Below, in pieces: positions 51,025 to 59,849 of a stretch of 64,000 nt of DNA (within the stretch, counting starts at the first letter, position 1; each line of letters starts with the position of its first letter). The position numbers and the translations under genes are program-made. The notes under the pieces are model-generated. The model was not told the DNA's origin, did not search any database, and saw only the letters and a program-made list of their open reading frames with translations. Source of the stretch: Peptoniphilus raoultii (GTDB taxonomy: Bacteria; Bacillota; Clostridia; Tissierellales; Peptoniphilaceae); NCBI RefSeq assembly GCF_900099555.1, contig NZ_FMWM01000002.1, positions 496,001-560,000 of the forward strand, in the 5' to 3' direction.

Positions 51025-52077
51025 CTACTTTATAATCCCTGAGCCAAGACAAATATCCTCGCTATAAAACACAGCAACTTGACCGGGAGTAACCCCCTTT
51101 AGGGGATTTTTTAAATTTACAATATACTTATCATTTTCGTAGATTAAATGGCAGGGTTCATCCTTTGTCCTATATCTTATTTTAACACAAAACTCTCTGG
51201 GAAGTTTTGGAGGATCATTAATCCAAAAAATATCTTCCACTTCAAAAATCTTTTTGTATAAAATTGGATTTTTTTCTCCTTGAGCAACTATAAGCTCATT
51301 TTTTTCCAAATCTTTTCCTGCAACGAAAAAGGGCTCGCCGCTTCCCACGCCACCAATTCCCATACCTCTTCTTTGACCGATGGTATAGTGAATAAGGCCT
51401 GTGTGCTTTCCTAAAACTTTTCCATGTTCGTCAACAATATTTCCGGGTTTAGTCAAAAGAAATTTATCTAAAAATTCGTTAAAATCTCTTTCTCCTATAA
51501 AGCATATGCCTGTTGAATCTTTTTTTAAAGCTGTTGACAAATTATATTCTTCGGCAATCTTTCTAACTTCTGATTTTTCTAAATCGCCAACGGGAAATAA
51601 AGTTTTAGCAAGAGCTTCTTCCTTAACCCTTGAAAGAAAATAGGATTGATCTTTATTATTGTCCTTGCCTTTTAAGAGATAAGTTCTTGAATCTATTTTT
51701 TTGGTGCGTGCATAGTGGCCCATAGCAATATAATCACAGTCAAAATTTAAAGCATATTCTAAGAAGGCCTTAAATTTTATTTCGGTATTACACATTACGT
51801 CAGGATTAGGTGTGCGGCCTTTTTTATATTCACTTAAAAAATATGAAAAGACTCTGTCCCTATACTCCTTTTCAAAATTAACTGTAAAATATTTTATATT
51901 TAACTGTGAACAGACCTTGGCCACGTCCATATAGTCATCAGCTGCTGTGCAAATTCCGTCGTCAGCCCAGTTTCGCATAAAGACAGCCACAACTTCGTAG
52001 CCTTCTTTTTGTAATAAAACTGCAGCAACAGAAGAATCCACTCCGCCACTCATACCTAGAACTACTCTCTTTTTTAT
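51025..52077 (-). CDS. mnmA: tRNA-specific 2-thiouridylase MnmA, apparent ATA/ATT start
   Basis: The roughly 350-residue enzyme has PP-loop VLGMSGGVDSSVAAVLL, catalytic Cys in NPDVMCNTEIKF and in STGICFIGERDF, and a C-terminal beta barrel. It makes s2U34 in tRNA for Lys, Glu and Gln. The normal family start KKRVVLGMSGG follows AGGAGGG, but no ATG, GTG or TTG lies between: the codons are ATT, ATT, ATA. ATA at 52077 has the best spacing (7 bases after AGGAGG). The first in-frame ATG would cut into the PP-loop. A TTG at 52098 lies before the SD and lacks one of its own. Confidence 0.9.
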   Translation of the reverse strand: MKKRVVLGMSGGVDSSVAAVLLQKEGYEVVAVFMRNWADDGICTAADDYMDVAKVCSQLNIKYFTVNFEKEYRDRVFSYFLSEYKKGRTPNPDVMCNTEIKFKAFLEYALNFDCDYIAMGHYARTKKIDSRTYLLKGKDNNKDQSYFLSRVKEEALAKTLFPVGDLEKSEVRKIAEEYNLSTALKKDSTGICFIGERDFNEFLDKFLLTKPGNIVDEHGKVLGKHTGLIHYTIGQRRGMGIGGVGSGEPFFVAGKDLEKNELIVAQGEKNPILYKKIFEVEDIFWINDPPKLPREFCVKIRYRTKDEPCHLIYENDKYIVNLKNPLKGVTPGQVAVFYSEDICLGSGIIK

Positions 52078-52238
52078 AATAATCCCTCCTAAGTACAATA
52101 AATAATTATACCTTAGAAAGATTAAAAAATCTAGTCCTGGCTTTATTTTATTGGATTTTTGCAGAAATTTTTTTAAAATCCAAAAATTTTCATTTTTCTA
52201 TTTACTATTAAAAATAATTATTATTATAAAATTTTAAT

Positions 52239-52253
52239 TGATAATAATTACAA
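52239..52253. promoter_or_regulatory. Fur-box-like site between mnmA and the P-type ATPase operon
   Basis: TGATAATAATTACAA shares the 7-1-7 Fur layout, with the left half exact and five of seven positions right. A second dyad, TTGATTATCAA (52290-52300), overlaps the -35 (TTGATT 52290-52295, 17 bases, TAATAT 52313-52318) of the plus-strand operon. A metal-responsive repressor is plausible. Confidence 0.45.
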
Positions 52254-52344
52254 AATTAAATTAGTTATTATCTATATTCCAAATAACAGTTGATTATCAA
52301 TTAATAAAATGTTAATATATAAAGAACAATTAGGAGGGATAATT

Positions 52345-52647
52345 ATGAAAAGAAAATTAATTAATATGGGAATTGGACTTGTAACAGGTTTAGTTGCTGG
52401 AAAATTTTTAGAATCAAAATGTGCAAAAGATTTAGCAGTTAGTGCAACTGTTGGCGGCATAAAAATTAAAGAAGGTTTTGACAAAACTTTAGAAGAAATT
52501 CGTGAAAACGCAAAGGATATTTATGCAGAAGCTAAAGAAAAGAAAGAAAAATGTGACGAAGAAAATAAAAGAAAATCTTGTGAATGTAATATTGAAGATT
52601 TAGCAAAAGAAGCTGAAAAGGAAGATTTAGTAGAAGAGGATAAATAA
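52345..52647 (+). CDS. DUF6110-like small protein upstream of a metal ATPase
   Basis: The 100-residue protein has an N-terminal Gly-rich hydrophobic segment (NMGIGLVTGLVAGKFLE), then LAVSATVGGIKIKEGFDKTLEEIRENAKDIYAEAKE, the pattern of DUF6110 proteins, and a charged tail with Cys residues (KCDEENKRKSCECN). The family has no known activity but often sits next to metal P-type ATPases. The start ATG 52345 has AGGAGGG upstream; the ATPase starts 2 bases after the stop. Confidence 0.72.
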   Translation: MKRKLINMGIGLVTGLVAGKFLESKCAKDLAVSATVGGIKIKEGFDKTLEEIRENAKDIYAEAKEKKEKCDEENKRKSCECNIEDLAKEAEKEDLVEEDK

Positions 52648-52649
52648 TT

Positions 52650-54722
52650 ATGAAGGCGAGAATTGCTCATAGAATAAGGGGAAGGGCTAGATTTAAAACT
52701 CCCTATTCCTTTACAAAAAATGAATATAGGGGACTTTCCTTTAATCTTCAAAATCTTAAGGGAGTAAATTCTTGCAAGATATCTCCTCTTAGTGGAAATA
52801 TTGTTCTGGAATATGATGAAAGGGAGCTTCCAAATATTTGCTCCTTTATTTTAAATTTTAATCTTAATGATTTAAAAGATTTTGAAAATGAAGACCTTTA
52901 TCTTCCAGATGAAGATGGGGGAATTTTTGAAATTATTCGTGATTCCTTTTATGGAAGGCTTGCCTTTTTATTACTTCTTCCCTTGCCTCTTAGAAATTTA
53001 ATAACACTTGGAAAATCCCTTAAATTTATTAAAAGGGGCCTTGCTAGTTTAATGGCAAAAGATTTAAGCGTTGAAGTTTTAGATGGAACGGCAATTGCCA
53101 TATCCCTTGCCACAAATGAACTTTCAACAGCATCTTCAATAATGTTTCTCTTAAATTTAGGAGAAAAATTAGAAGACTGGACTTTGAAAAAATCTAAAAG
53201 AGATTTGGCTCACTCTTTGGAACTTAATGTTGATAAAGTTTTTGTTCTTGAGAATGGCAAGAAAATTTTAAAGGCTTTAAAGGAAGTTTGCGAGGGAGAT
53301 GTTGTTGAGGTGGAAACAGGATCTGTAATCCCCGTTGATGGAGAAGTTCTTGAGGGGATTGGAATGGTTAATCAGGCCTCCTTTACAGGAGAATCTCTTG
53401 CGGTGCCAAAAAATCCAGGAAAAAGTGTTTTTGCAGGCACTGTACTTGAAGAGGGGAATCTTCACATCTTAACCAGAAAAAAATATAATGAATCGAGAAT
53501 AAATCATATAATTGATTTAATTGAGGACTCGGAAAAAAATAAGGCCCTTGCCCAAAAAAAAGCTGAATCCACAGCTGATGCTCTCGTAAAATTTTCTTTT
53601 ATTGGGGCTGGGCTTGCCTTTTTATTAACAGGAAGTTTTATTAGGGCTAAGGCCTTTTTAATGGTTGATTATTCCTGTGCTTTAAAACTAACTATTCCCA
53701 TTGCAGTTATGAGCGGCATGAGTCAGGCGTCTGACTATGATATTTTAGTTAAGGGTGGAAAATTTATGGAAAATCTTGCAGAATCTGACACAATTGTCTT
53801 TGACAAAACTGGAACCCTAACAAAATCACAGCCAAAAGTTGAAGACATTATAACTTTTGAAGGTTTTGATAAAAATGAGGCTTTAAGAATTGCGGCCTGC
53901 CTTGAAGAACACTTCCCTCATTCAATTGCAAATGCAGTTGTGGAAGCTGCAAAGAAAAAGGGCCTTGTCCATGAAGAGATGCACACAGAGCCAAAATATA
54001 TTGTTGCTCACGGAATTTCATCATCAATTGATGGAAAACCAGCCCTAATTGGGTCCTACCACTTTATTTTTGAAGATAAAAAAGTGCCTATTGATAGGGA
54101 AAAGGAAAAAATAATTAATGACCTTAAAAAAACTCATTCACTTTTATATTTGGCCATTGATTCAAAACTTATTGCAGTTATTTGCATTGATGATCCCCTA
54201 AGGGATGATGCAAAAGAAACAATTGACGAACTTAGAAATTTGGGATTTAAAAAAATTGTAATGCTGACAGGCGATGCTGAAAATTCTGCTGCTCACGTTG
54301 CAAAAGAATTAAATCTTGACTACTATAAGTCCCAAGTTTTGCCAGAAGAGAAGGCATCTTATATTATGGATTTAAAGAATAAGGGGTATAAGATTGTAAT
54401 GATTGGTGACGGCATTAATGATTCAGTAGCCCTTTCAAATGCTCATGTTGGAATTTCTATGCAAAAGGGAGCAGACATCGCCAAAGAAATTTCTGACATA
54501 ACAATTGGTGGAGATGATTTGAAATCTCTTGTATATTTAGTTAGAATTTCAAGGGGTCTTAAGGAAAGAATAAAGATTGATTATAGGCAAATTATTTCTT
54601 TTAATTCAGCCCTAATTCTCCTAGGATTTTTAGGAATTTTATCAAATACAAGTTCCGCCTTTCTTCACAATTCATCAACAGTTTTAAGTGCCATGAAAAA
54701 TATGCAAAAATATAAAATATAA
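52650..54722 (+). CDS. P1B-type heavy-metal ATPase with unusual YSC membrane motif
   Basis: The 690-residue protein starts with a heavy-metal-associated-like ferredoxin fold (1-70) without C-x-x-C. Then follow membrane helices, TGES (about 246), the phosphorylation motif VFDKTGTLT (about 385), MLTGD and MIGDGINDSVAL (about 587). The transmembrane metal site, usually CPC or SPC, reads DYSCALKLTIP (about 340). P1B ATPases pump metals out of the cell; this motif and the context (DUF6110, Fur-like site) suggest Fe or Mn rather than Cu. ATG 52650 lies 2 bases after the previous stop. Confidence 0.85.
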   Translation: MKARIAHRIRGRARFKTPYSFTKNEYRGLSFNLQNLKGVNSCKISPLSGNIVLEYDERELPNICSFILNFNLNDLKDFENEDLYLPDEDGGIFEIIRDSFYGRLAFLLLLPLPLRNLITLGKSLKFIKRGLASLMAKDLSVEVLDGTAIAISLATNELSTASSIMFLLNLGEKLEDWTLKKSKRDLAHSLELNVDKVFVLENGKKILKALKEVCEGDVVEVETGSVIPVDGEVLEGIGMVNQASFTGESLAVPKNPGKSVFAGTVLEEGNLHILTRKKYNESRINHIIDLIEDSEKNKALAQKKAESTADALVKFSFIGAGLAFLLTGSFIRAKAFLMVDYSCALKLTIPIAVMSGMSQASDYDILVKGGKFMENLAESDTIVFDKTGTLTKSQPKVEDIITFEGFDKNEALRIAACLEEHFPHSIANAVVEAAKKKGLVHEEMHTEPKYIVAHGISSSIDGKPALIGSYHFIFEDKKVPIDREKEKIINDLKKTHSLLYLAIDSKLIAVICIDDPLRDDAKETIDELRNLGFKKIVMLTGDAENSAAHVAKELNLDYYKSQVLPEEKASYIMDLKNKGYKIVMIGDGINDSVALSNAHVGISMQKGADIAKEISDITIGGDDLKSLVYLVRISRGLKERIKIDYRQIISFNSALILLGFLGILSNTSSAFLHNSSTVLSAMKNMQKYKI

Positions 54723-54724
54723 AA

Positions 54725-54750
54725 GCCGGAGATTTGCTCCGGCTCTTTTA
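54725..54750. terminator. Rho-independent terminator
   Basis: GCCGGAG (54725-54731) and CTCCGGC (54737-54743) with loop ATTTG, then TCTTTTA. It lies between convergent genes and may serve both. Confidence 0.85.
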
Positions 54751-54754
54751 ATCT

Positions 54755-54937
54755 TTAGAATTTTCTCAAAAGATTATTTCTTAATTTAATTTTTCCCAAA
54801 TGATAGGCAATTTTTGCACTAGACTTAGGATTTCTTAAAATTTTTGCCCTAAGTTTTCTGCCCTTTCTCTCATTTCCCATTTTTAATAATTTTTTTAATA
54901 AAATATATTTACCTATTTTTAAAATGATTTTATTCAT
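54755..54937 (-). CDS. Small basic protein coupled to the PBP gene
   Basis: The 60-residue protein is very basic (about 20 Lys/Arg) and helix-forming, with no membrane segment or known domain. Its ATG overlaps the PBP stop (ATGA), the usual sign of translational coupling, which is the main evidence that it is real. It could assist the PBP or bind anionic polymers; no function can be assigned. Confidence 0.5.
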   Translation of the reverse strand: MNKIILKIGKYILLKKLLKMGNERKGRKLRAKILRNPKSSAKIAYHLGKIKLRNNLLRKF

Positions 54938-57792
54938 TTCTTAGCCCCCTTTTTTATTTTCTTTTGCCTGTCCTTGCTGTTAATTTTTTTATGATTATTT
55001 TCTTCTTCATCATTTTGATGGTCTTTATACCAAGATTTGGTATGAATATTACAGTATTTTGTCGGGATTTCTACATAATCTTCAGGATAGATTCCATAGT
55101 GCTTATCAGGATCATATCCACCCTTTCTTTCAAATAACACATTATATTCAACAGATTCTGCTGGGCAGTATTGGGTGGATAAAAGTTTTGAATCAATGCA
55201 AATTAAATATTTTTTATAGAGATCATCATATTCAGTAGGTTCACTTCCCCTTATAAAGATTTCATCATAATTTGCGTCAGCATCCTCTGATAACTTTGTA
55301 CCCAATTTTCCTGATTTTCTACAAATATTTTTTTTGACAATATAGGAAGGAATTTCTTCCTCGGCGGAAGAATCTTCTAAATCTCTTGCAATTTCATTAA
55401 AAATTTTTATAATAATATTGTCATCTGTATTTAAGGAAATTTTTGGAGAGTCGCAGCCCAACCAAGTTCCAACTAAATATTTTTTTGAAAATCCTACATA
55501 CCAAAGGTCAGAAGAAAACCTATTTTTTCCAAGATAACCATAAGTTTTTCCATCTCCAATTTTTGGAGCATTATCCTTAGATGAATTTATTTTTAGAGAG
55601 TCCTCTAAAAGATAGGAAATTTTTTCGTCCATAACATTTGTCTTTTTTTCTCTATTGTCAATAATTGTTATGCCTGTGTTATCTTCAATTTTAATGATTG
55701 AAGTTAAATCAGGGGCATTTCCACCTTGGGCAAGAGAGGCATACATTCTTGAAGCTTCATTTAAACTTAGACCCTTTTCCATATTGCCAAGGGCAATTGA
55801 ATCTAAATTCATATCATTTTTTTCAGAATTTTCACTGGCATTAATAAAATAATCATCATTTGGATTTTCACTTATAAGATTAAATCTCTTTAAAACATTT
55901 AAGGACCTTTCTATACCAATGTCCTTTAAAATACTTGCAGCCACAACATTTGAAGAATTTCCAATAGCATCTCTTATAGTCATAAGTCCCTTGAAAGATT
56001 TATAATAATTTTCAGGCCACATATATTCGTCAGTTGTTGTAGGAATATCATCAAAAACGCTGCCTAGGGTGTAGCCTTCTTCAAGAGCAGGAAGATAAAC
56101 TGTAAAAGGTTTTAAAAGATTTCCAGGAGATCTGTGGGAGTCAGTTGCCCTATTCAAAATTTTTGCTTTTTTAGATGACACGTCAAGACCGCCAACAAGA
56201 GCTTTTACAAAGCCGCTTTCATTATCTGCAATAAGGGCAGAAGATTGGGGCTGAATATTTGCATCTTTATTTATTTCTGTGTAGGAGGGATTTATAATCA
56301 AATTTTGATTTTCATCAATCCTATAAAAATCGTCATGGTCTTTAATAAAAGATCCGTCAATAATCAAATAGTCTTTTTTAAGGTCAGCATAGGAGGAATC
56401 AATATTTAAATTTCCAATGTCATAAGTGAGTAAAAGTCCATTTTCATTAATTTCATAGAGGTCAATAAAGTCTATCTTATTTCCAATTTTTCTAAAAAAT
56501 CTGCCGGAAATTTTTAGGTCGCCCTTAGATGAAATATTATAGTCATTTGGGGTCACAATGAAATTAAAGTCCTCGTCAAAATTATCATATCTTTTGAAAT
56601 ATAAAGTTTCATCTTTATAAGCAATTGACCCACCATCATCAAGAGAAAAGTTAAGCATTCTACTTCCCTTATCTTGAGGACCCTCTTTTATAAATTTTGT
56701 GAAATTTGCATATAGGTCTTCCAAATTATTTTGCAAATCTTCATCAATTGAAGCATAAATTTTATAACCACCTGTAAATAATTTATGTTCCCCTTCATCA
56801 AGGGATAGATTATAGTATTTTGCTAAATATTTTGAAGCTTCTGATTTAATATAGTCTGTTGAATATGTGGACATTGTGTGATGTTTTAAATCTCCAGGTT
56901 TTAAGGATTCGACAGTGTTAAAATTTAAAGAAGTCTTATATTCATTTTCATCAATTAATGAAAGCTCATACATTCTATTTAAAATAATCCTTTGCCTTTG
57001 GAAGGACTTTTCATTTAAAACAAGATACATTTCTTCGCCATTTACATTTTTATTGCCAATTATTTTGTCATCATCTTTTAAATAAGTGCTAGGAACAGTT
57101 TTGTAGGGTGGATATTCACGAGGAGATTTTGCAATCCCAGCAAGTAGGGCACACTGAGCCGTATTAAGTTCCCAAACATTTTTTGAAAAATAAGTTTGGC
57201 TAGCGGCCTGAATGCCATAAGCTCCCTGACCTAAATTTATTCTATTTAAATAGGCCTCCAAAATTTCTCCTTTAGATAAATTTTCTTCAAGCCTTAGGGC
57301 CAAATAAGCCTCTTTAATTTTTCTGGTTATAGTTTTGTCGTTTGTAAGATAAATGGAGCGAACAAGCTGCTGAGTAATTGTTGAGCCACCACGGGTGAAG
57401 GCCCCTGTTTTTATATTTGTTAAAATTGAAGATGCAATACCAATGGGATCAAGGCCGTGATGCGTATAAAATCTATGGTCTTCAATGCCAACAAAGGCCT
57501 TTTGCATATGAGTTGGAATTTTTTCAAGAGGGACATTTGTCCTATATTCTTCAGAATCGATTTTTTCCAGCAATTTTCCGTTCTCATTATATATGTAAGA
57601 AGTTTGATTATAGGTATTTGATAAATTGTCAAGAACAGTTAAGGGAGTTTTGACAATAATTGCCAAAAGAGATGAGGCGAAAAGCGACATGGAAAAAATA
57701 AATAAAATTAAAATATTAAGCAAAAAAATATGTAATTTTTGTTTTTTATTTAAATCGCTAAAAATATTTTTTAATTCATTTATATATTTCAT
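54934..57792 (-). CDS. Class A PBP (GT51 + transpeptidase) with catalytic Ser replaced by Asn
   Basis: The 952-residue protein has an N-terminal membrane anchor (LNILILFIFSMSLFASSLLAI). The glycosyltransferase-51 domain is intact: EDHRFYTHHG (near 102), RGGSTITQQL and KEAYLALRLE. The transpeptidase domain keeps SxN as GNSSNVVAA (about 612), but the nucleophile motif, normally G-S-x-x-K-P, reads PGNLLKP (about 554) and KTGT reads GKTYGY (about 749). It can polymerise glycan, while cross-linking is probably lost. A long Ser/Asp-rich C-terminal extension follows, ending in basic residues. It is the first gene of a pair with the 60-aa protein. Confidence 0.88.
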   Translation of the reverse strand: MKYINELKNIFSDLNKKQKLHIFLLNILILFIFSMSLFASSLLAIIVKTPLTVLDNLSNTYNQTSYIYNENGKLLEKIDSEEYRTNVPLEKIPTHMQKAFVGIEDHRFYTHHGLDPIGIASSILTNIKTGAFTRGGSTITQQLVRSIYLTNDKTITRKIKEAYLALRLEENLSKGEILEAYLNRINLGQGAYGIQAASQTYFSKNVWELNTAQCALLAGIAKSPREYPPYKTVPSTYLKDDDKIIGNKNVNGEEMYLVLNEKSFQRQRIILNRMYELSLIDENEYKTSLNFNTVESLKPGDLKHHTMSTYSTDYIKSEASKYLAKYYNLSLDEGEHKLFTGGYKIYASIDEDLQNNLEDLYANFTKFIKEGPQDKGSRMLNFSLDDGGSIAYKDETLYFKRYDNFDEDFNFIVTPNDYNISSKGDLKISGRFFRKIGNKIDFIDLYEINENGLLLTYDIGNLNIDSSYADLKKDYLIIDGSFIKDHDDFYRIDENQNLIINPSYTEINKDANIQPQSSALIADNESGFVKALVGGLDVSSKKAKILNRATDSHRSPGNLLKPFTVYLPALEEGYTLGSVFDDIPTTTDEYMWPENYYKSFKGLMTIRDAIGNSSNVVAASILKDIGIERSLNVLKRFNLISENPNDDYFINASENSEKNDMNLDSIALGNMEKGLSLNEASRMYASLAQGGNAPDLTSIIKIEDNTGITIIDNREKKTNVMDEKISYLLEDSLKINSSKDNAPKIGDGKTYGYLGKNRFSSDLWYVGFSKKYLVGTWLGCDSPKISLNTDDNIIIKIFNEIARDLEDSSAEEEIPSYIVKKNICRKSGKLGTKLSEDADANYDEIFIRGSEPTEYDDLYKKYLICIDSKLLSTQYCPAESVEYNVLFERKGGYDPDKHYGIYPEDYVEIPTKYCNIHTKSWYKDHQNDEEENNHKKINSKDRQKKIKKGAKK

Positions 57793-57975
57793 AGTTTCAC
57801 CAAATTAATTATATCATTAGCTAAGATAAAAAGATACATTTGGAAATACAGAGAGATTCATAAAATTGATATTAATAATTATAAAATATAAGGAAATTTA
57901 TAACTCTGATGTTTATAAATATAAAAGTAGCTCAAAATTATAAGAGCTGTTATAAAAAATATTATTAAGTTAAGA
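57793..57975. other. AT-rich non-coding stretch between the PBP gene and the decayed gene
   Basis: It should hold the minus-strand PBP promoter. Reading minus, no consensus pair was clear. Nothing else was recognised. Confidence 0.4.
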
Positions 57976-58443
57976 TTATCTAACTAAAACTGATTGGACT
58001 CTATCTAATATGATTGATCCATCACTTGCAGTTAATTTTGTTCTGTAAATAATCCACTTATGTTCTAAGGTTCTTTTGTTGGTAATTAATGATGTTTTAT
58101 ATTGTCTTCTTTCGCCTTTCTAAATTTCTAATGTACCAAAATGGGTGGAAGCTGATAAATTATTTTGAATTTGTAATGCGACGCTATTAGCTACACCTAG
58201 AGGACCCATAAGAGCAAATGCTCCAGTTAAAATTATAACTATAAGTTCTCAATTTTTGGCATCAGCTTCTGAAGTATAGACAGAGTCTTGATATTCTAAG
58301 TCATCTTCTTCTGTGTCATATACAAAAGGATTATTTCTTAAGTTATATGAAGTATTATCTCTTGGCTTTTGAAAAGCATAGACAGAACCGTTTATTAAAA
58401 ATATTATTGATAGTATTATATATAGAATGTTTTATTTTTTTAT
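57976..58443 (-). pseudogene. Decayed secreted-protein gene with ATA start and three in-frame stops
   Basis: On the minus strand AAGGAG lies 7 bases before ATA (58443-58441). The frame reads KK-stop (58434-58432), then a signal-like NILYIILSIIFLINGSVYA, an acidic stretch (NPFVYDTEEDDLEYQDS), TGA (58251-58249), a hydrophobic helix LIVIILTGAFALMGPLG, TAG (58122-58120), and a basic/beta segment KGERRQYKTSLITNKR..., ending at TAA 57978-57976. All 156 codons are in one frame with no indel. The family is unknown. Confidence 0.65.
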
Positions 58444-58583
58444 ATTATATCTCCTTAAAAAAATCTATTCAAAAAGAATAGCCAAAAAGACAAACTAATT
58501 ATTTAGCAGTATATTTTCTATAAGGAGAAGGTAAAATAATAAGATGAATTTTGAAATAATTACTTTTGTAGTATAATTACCTT

Positions 58584-59849
58584 ATGGAAGATTTATCAAA
58601 TAAAAAATTAGAAAAAGTTATTATAGTGGGGACAAATTTAGGAAGCTATCCCTATTCTCTTGAAAGTTCTATGAAAGAATTAAGAGAACTTGTGAAAGCT
58701 GACGAGGCCCTTGTTATTGGAGAGATGACTCAAAATTTAGATAAGTTTAATCCTAAGTATTTAATTGGCGAAGGAAAGGCAAGGGAAGTTAAAGAAATGG
58801 CAAATAATATGGGAGTAGATGCCATTGTTTTTAATGACGAACTGACAGGAATTCAGCTGAGAAATTTAGAAAAACTTATTGAAAAAAAAGTTATTGACAG
58901 AACTAATTTAATTTTAGATATTTTTGCCTTGAGGGCAGAGACTTATGAGGCAAAACTTCAAGTGGAGCTTGCACAGCTTGAGTATCAGCTTCCAAGACTT
59001 TTAGGAATTAAGGGCTGGTCAAGAACGGGCGGCGGAATCGGAACAAGAGGTCCTGGCGAACAAATTATTGAAACTGACAGAAGAAGGCTTTTAAGAGAAA
59101 TTAATAAGATTAAGGAAAAATTAAAAAAAGCTGGAAGGACTAGGGACACGAGAAGGGCCGAGAGGATTAATTCAAAAATCCCCATTGTTTCTCTTGTGGG
59201 CTATACAAATGCTGGCAAGTCAACAATTTTAAATAGGATTAAAGAAGATAATTCTAAAGAAGTTTTTGTAAAAGATATGCTCTTTGCAACTCTTGATCCC
59301 AATTCCAGAAGGGCTAGGCTCCCATCTGGCAGAAAATTTTTAATTTCAGATACAGTTGGATTTGTTTCAAAACTCCCAACAAAATTAATTGAGGCCTTTA
59401 AGTCAACGTTAGAAGAAATAAAATATAGCGATTTAATTCTTCATGTAATTGATATTTCAAGTGAAGATTTGGAAATTTCTTACAAGACAACTATGGAAAT
59501 TTTAAAGGACCTGGGCATTAAGGATAAAAAAATCCTAACGGTCTTTAATAAAATTGATAAGATTGATATGAATATGCCCATGCCATTAAATATTAAGGGA
59601 GAAAAAGTTTATATTTCTGCCAAAAATGACAAAAATTTAGATACTCTTTTAAGGGCGATTGAAGATAATTTATTTCCGCAGAATATTGATGTAACTTTAG
59701 TTTTTCCCTATAATGATACGGAAAAAGGCTATAAATTAATTGAAAAATTTGATTTGAAACCAAATTTTATTGATGAGGGTCTTGAAATAAAAATCAATTT
59801 ATCAAAAGAAGAATATAATAGATATAAGAGGTATTTGAAAAGTGTATAA
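58584..59849 (+). CDS. hflX: Ribosome-associated GTPase HflX
   Basis: The 421-residue protein has an N-terminal HflX domain (LVIGEMTQNLDKFNPKYLIGEGKAREV; LDIFALRAETYEAKLQVELAQLEY) and the GGGIGTRGPGE loop (about 150). The GTPase domain has P-loop VGYTNAGKST (about 205), DTVGFVSKLP (G3) and FNKIDKID (G4). HflX binds the 50S subunit and rescues stalled or hibernating ribosomes (family knowledge). It heads an operon with yigZ (8-base overlap), a CoA-binding protein and nadE. Confidence 0.95.
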   Translation: MEDLSNKKLEKVIIVGTNLGSYPYSLESSMKELRELVKADEALVIGEMTQNLDKFNPKYLIGEGKAREVKEMANNMGVDAIVFNDELTGIQLRNLEKLIEKKVIDRTNLILDIFALRAETYEAKLQVELAQLEYQLPRLLGIKGWSRTGGGIGTRGPGEQIIETDRRRLLREINKIKEKLKKAGRTRDTRRAERINSKIPIVSLVGYTNAGKSTILNRIKEDNSKEVFVKDMLFATLDPNSRRARLPSGRKFLISDTVGFVSKLPTKLIEAFKSTLEEIKYSDLILHVIDISSEDLEISYKTTMEILKDLGIKDKKILTVFNKIDKIDMNMPMPLNIKGEKVYISAKNDKNLDTLLRAIEDNLFPQNIDVTLVFPYNDTEKGYKLIEKFDLKPNFIDEGLEIKINLSKEEYNRYKRYLKSV

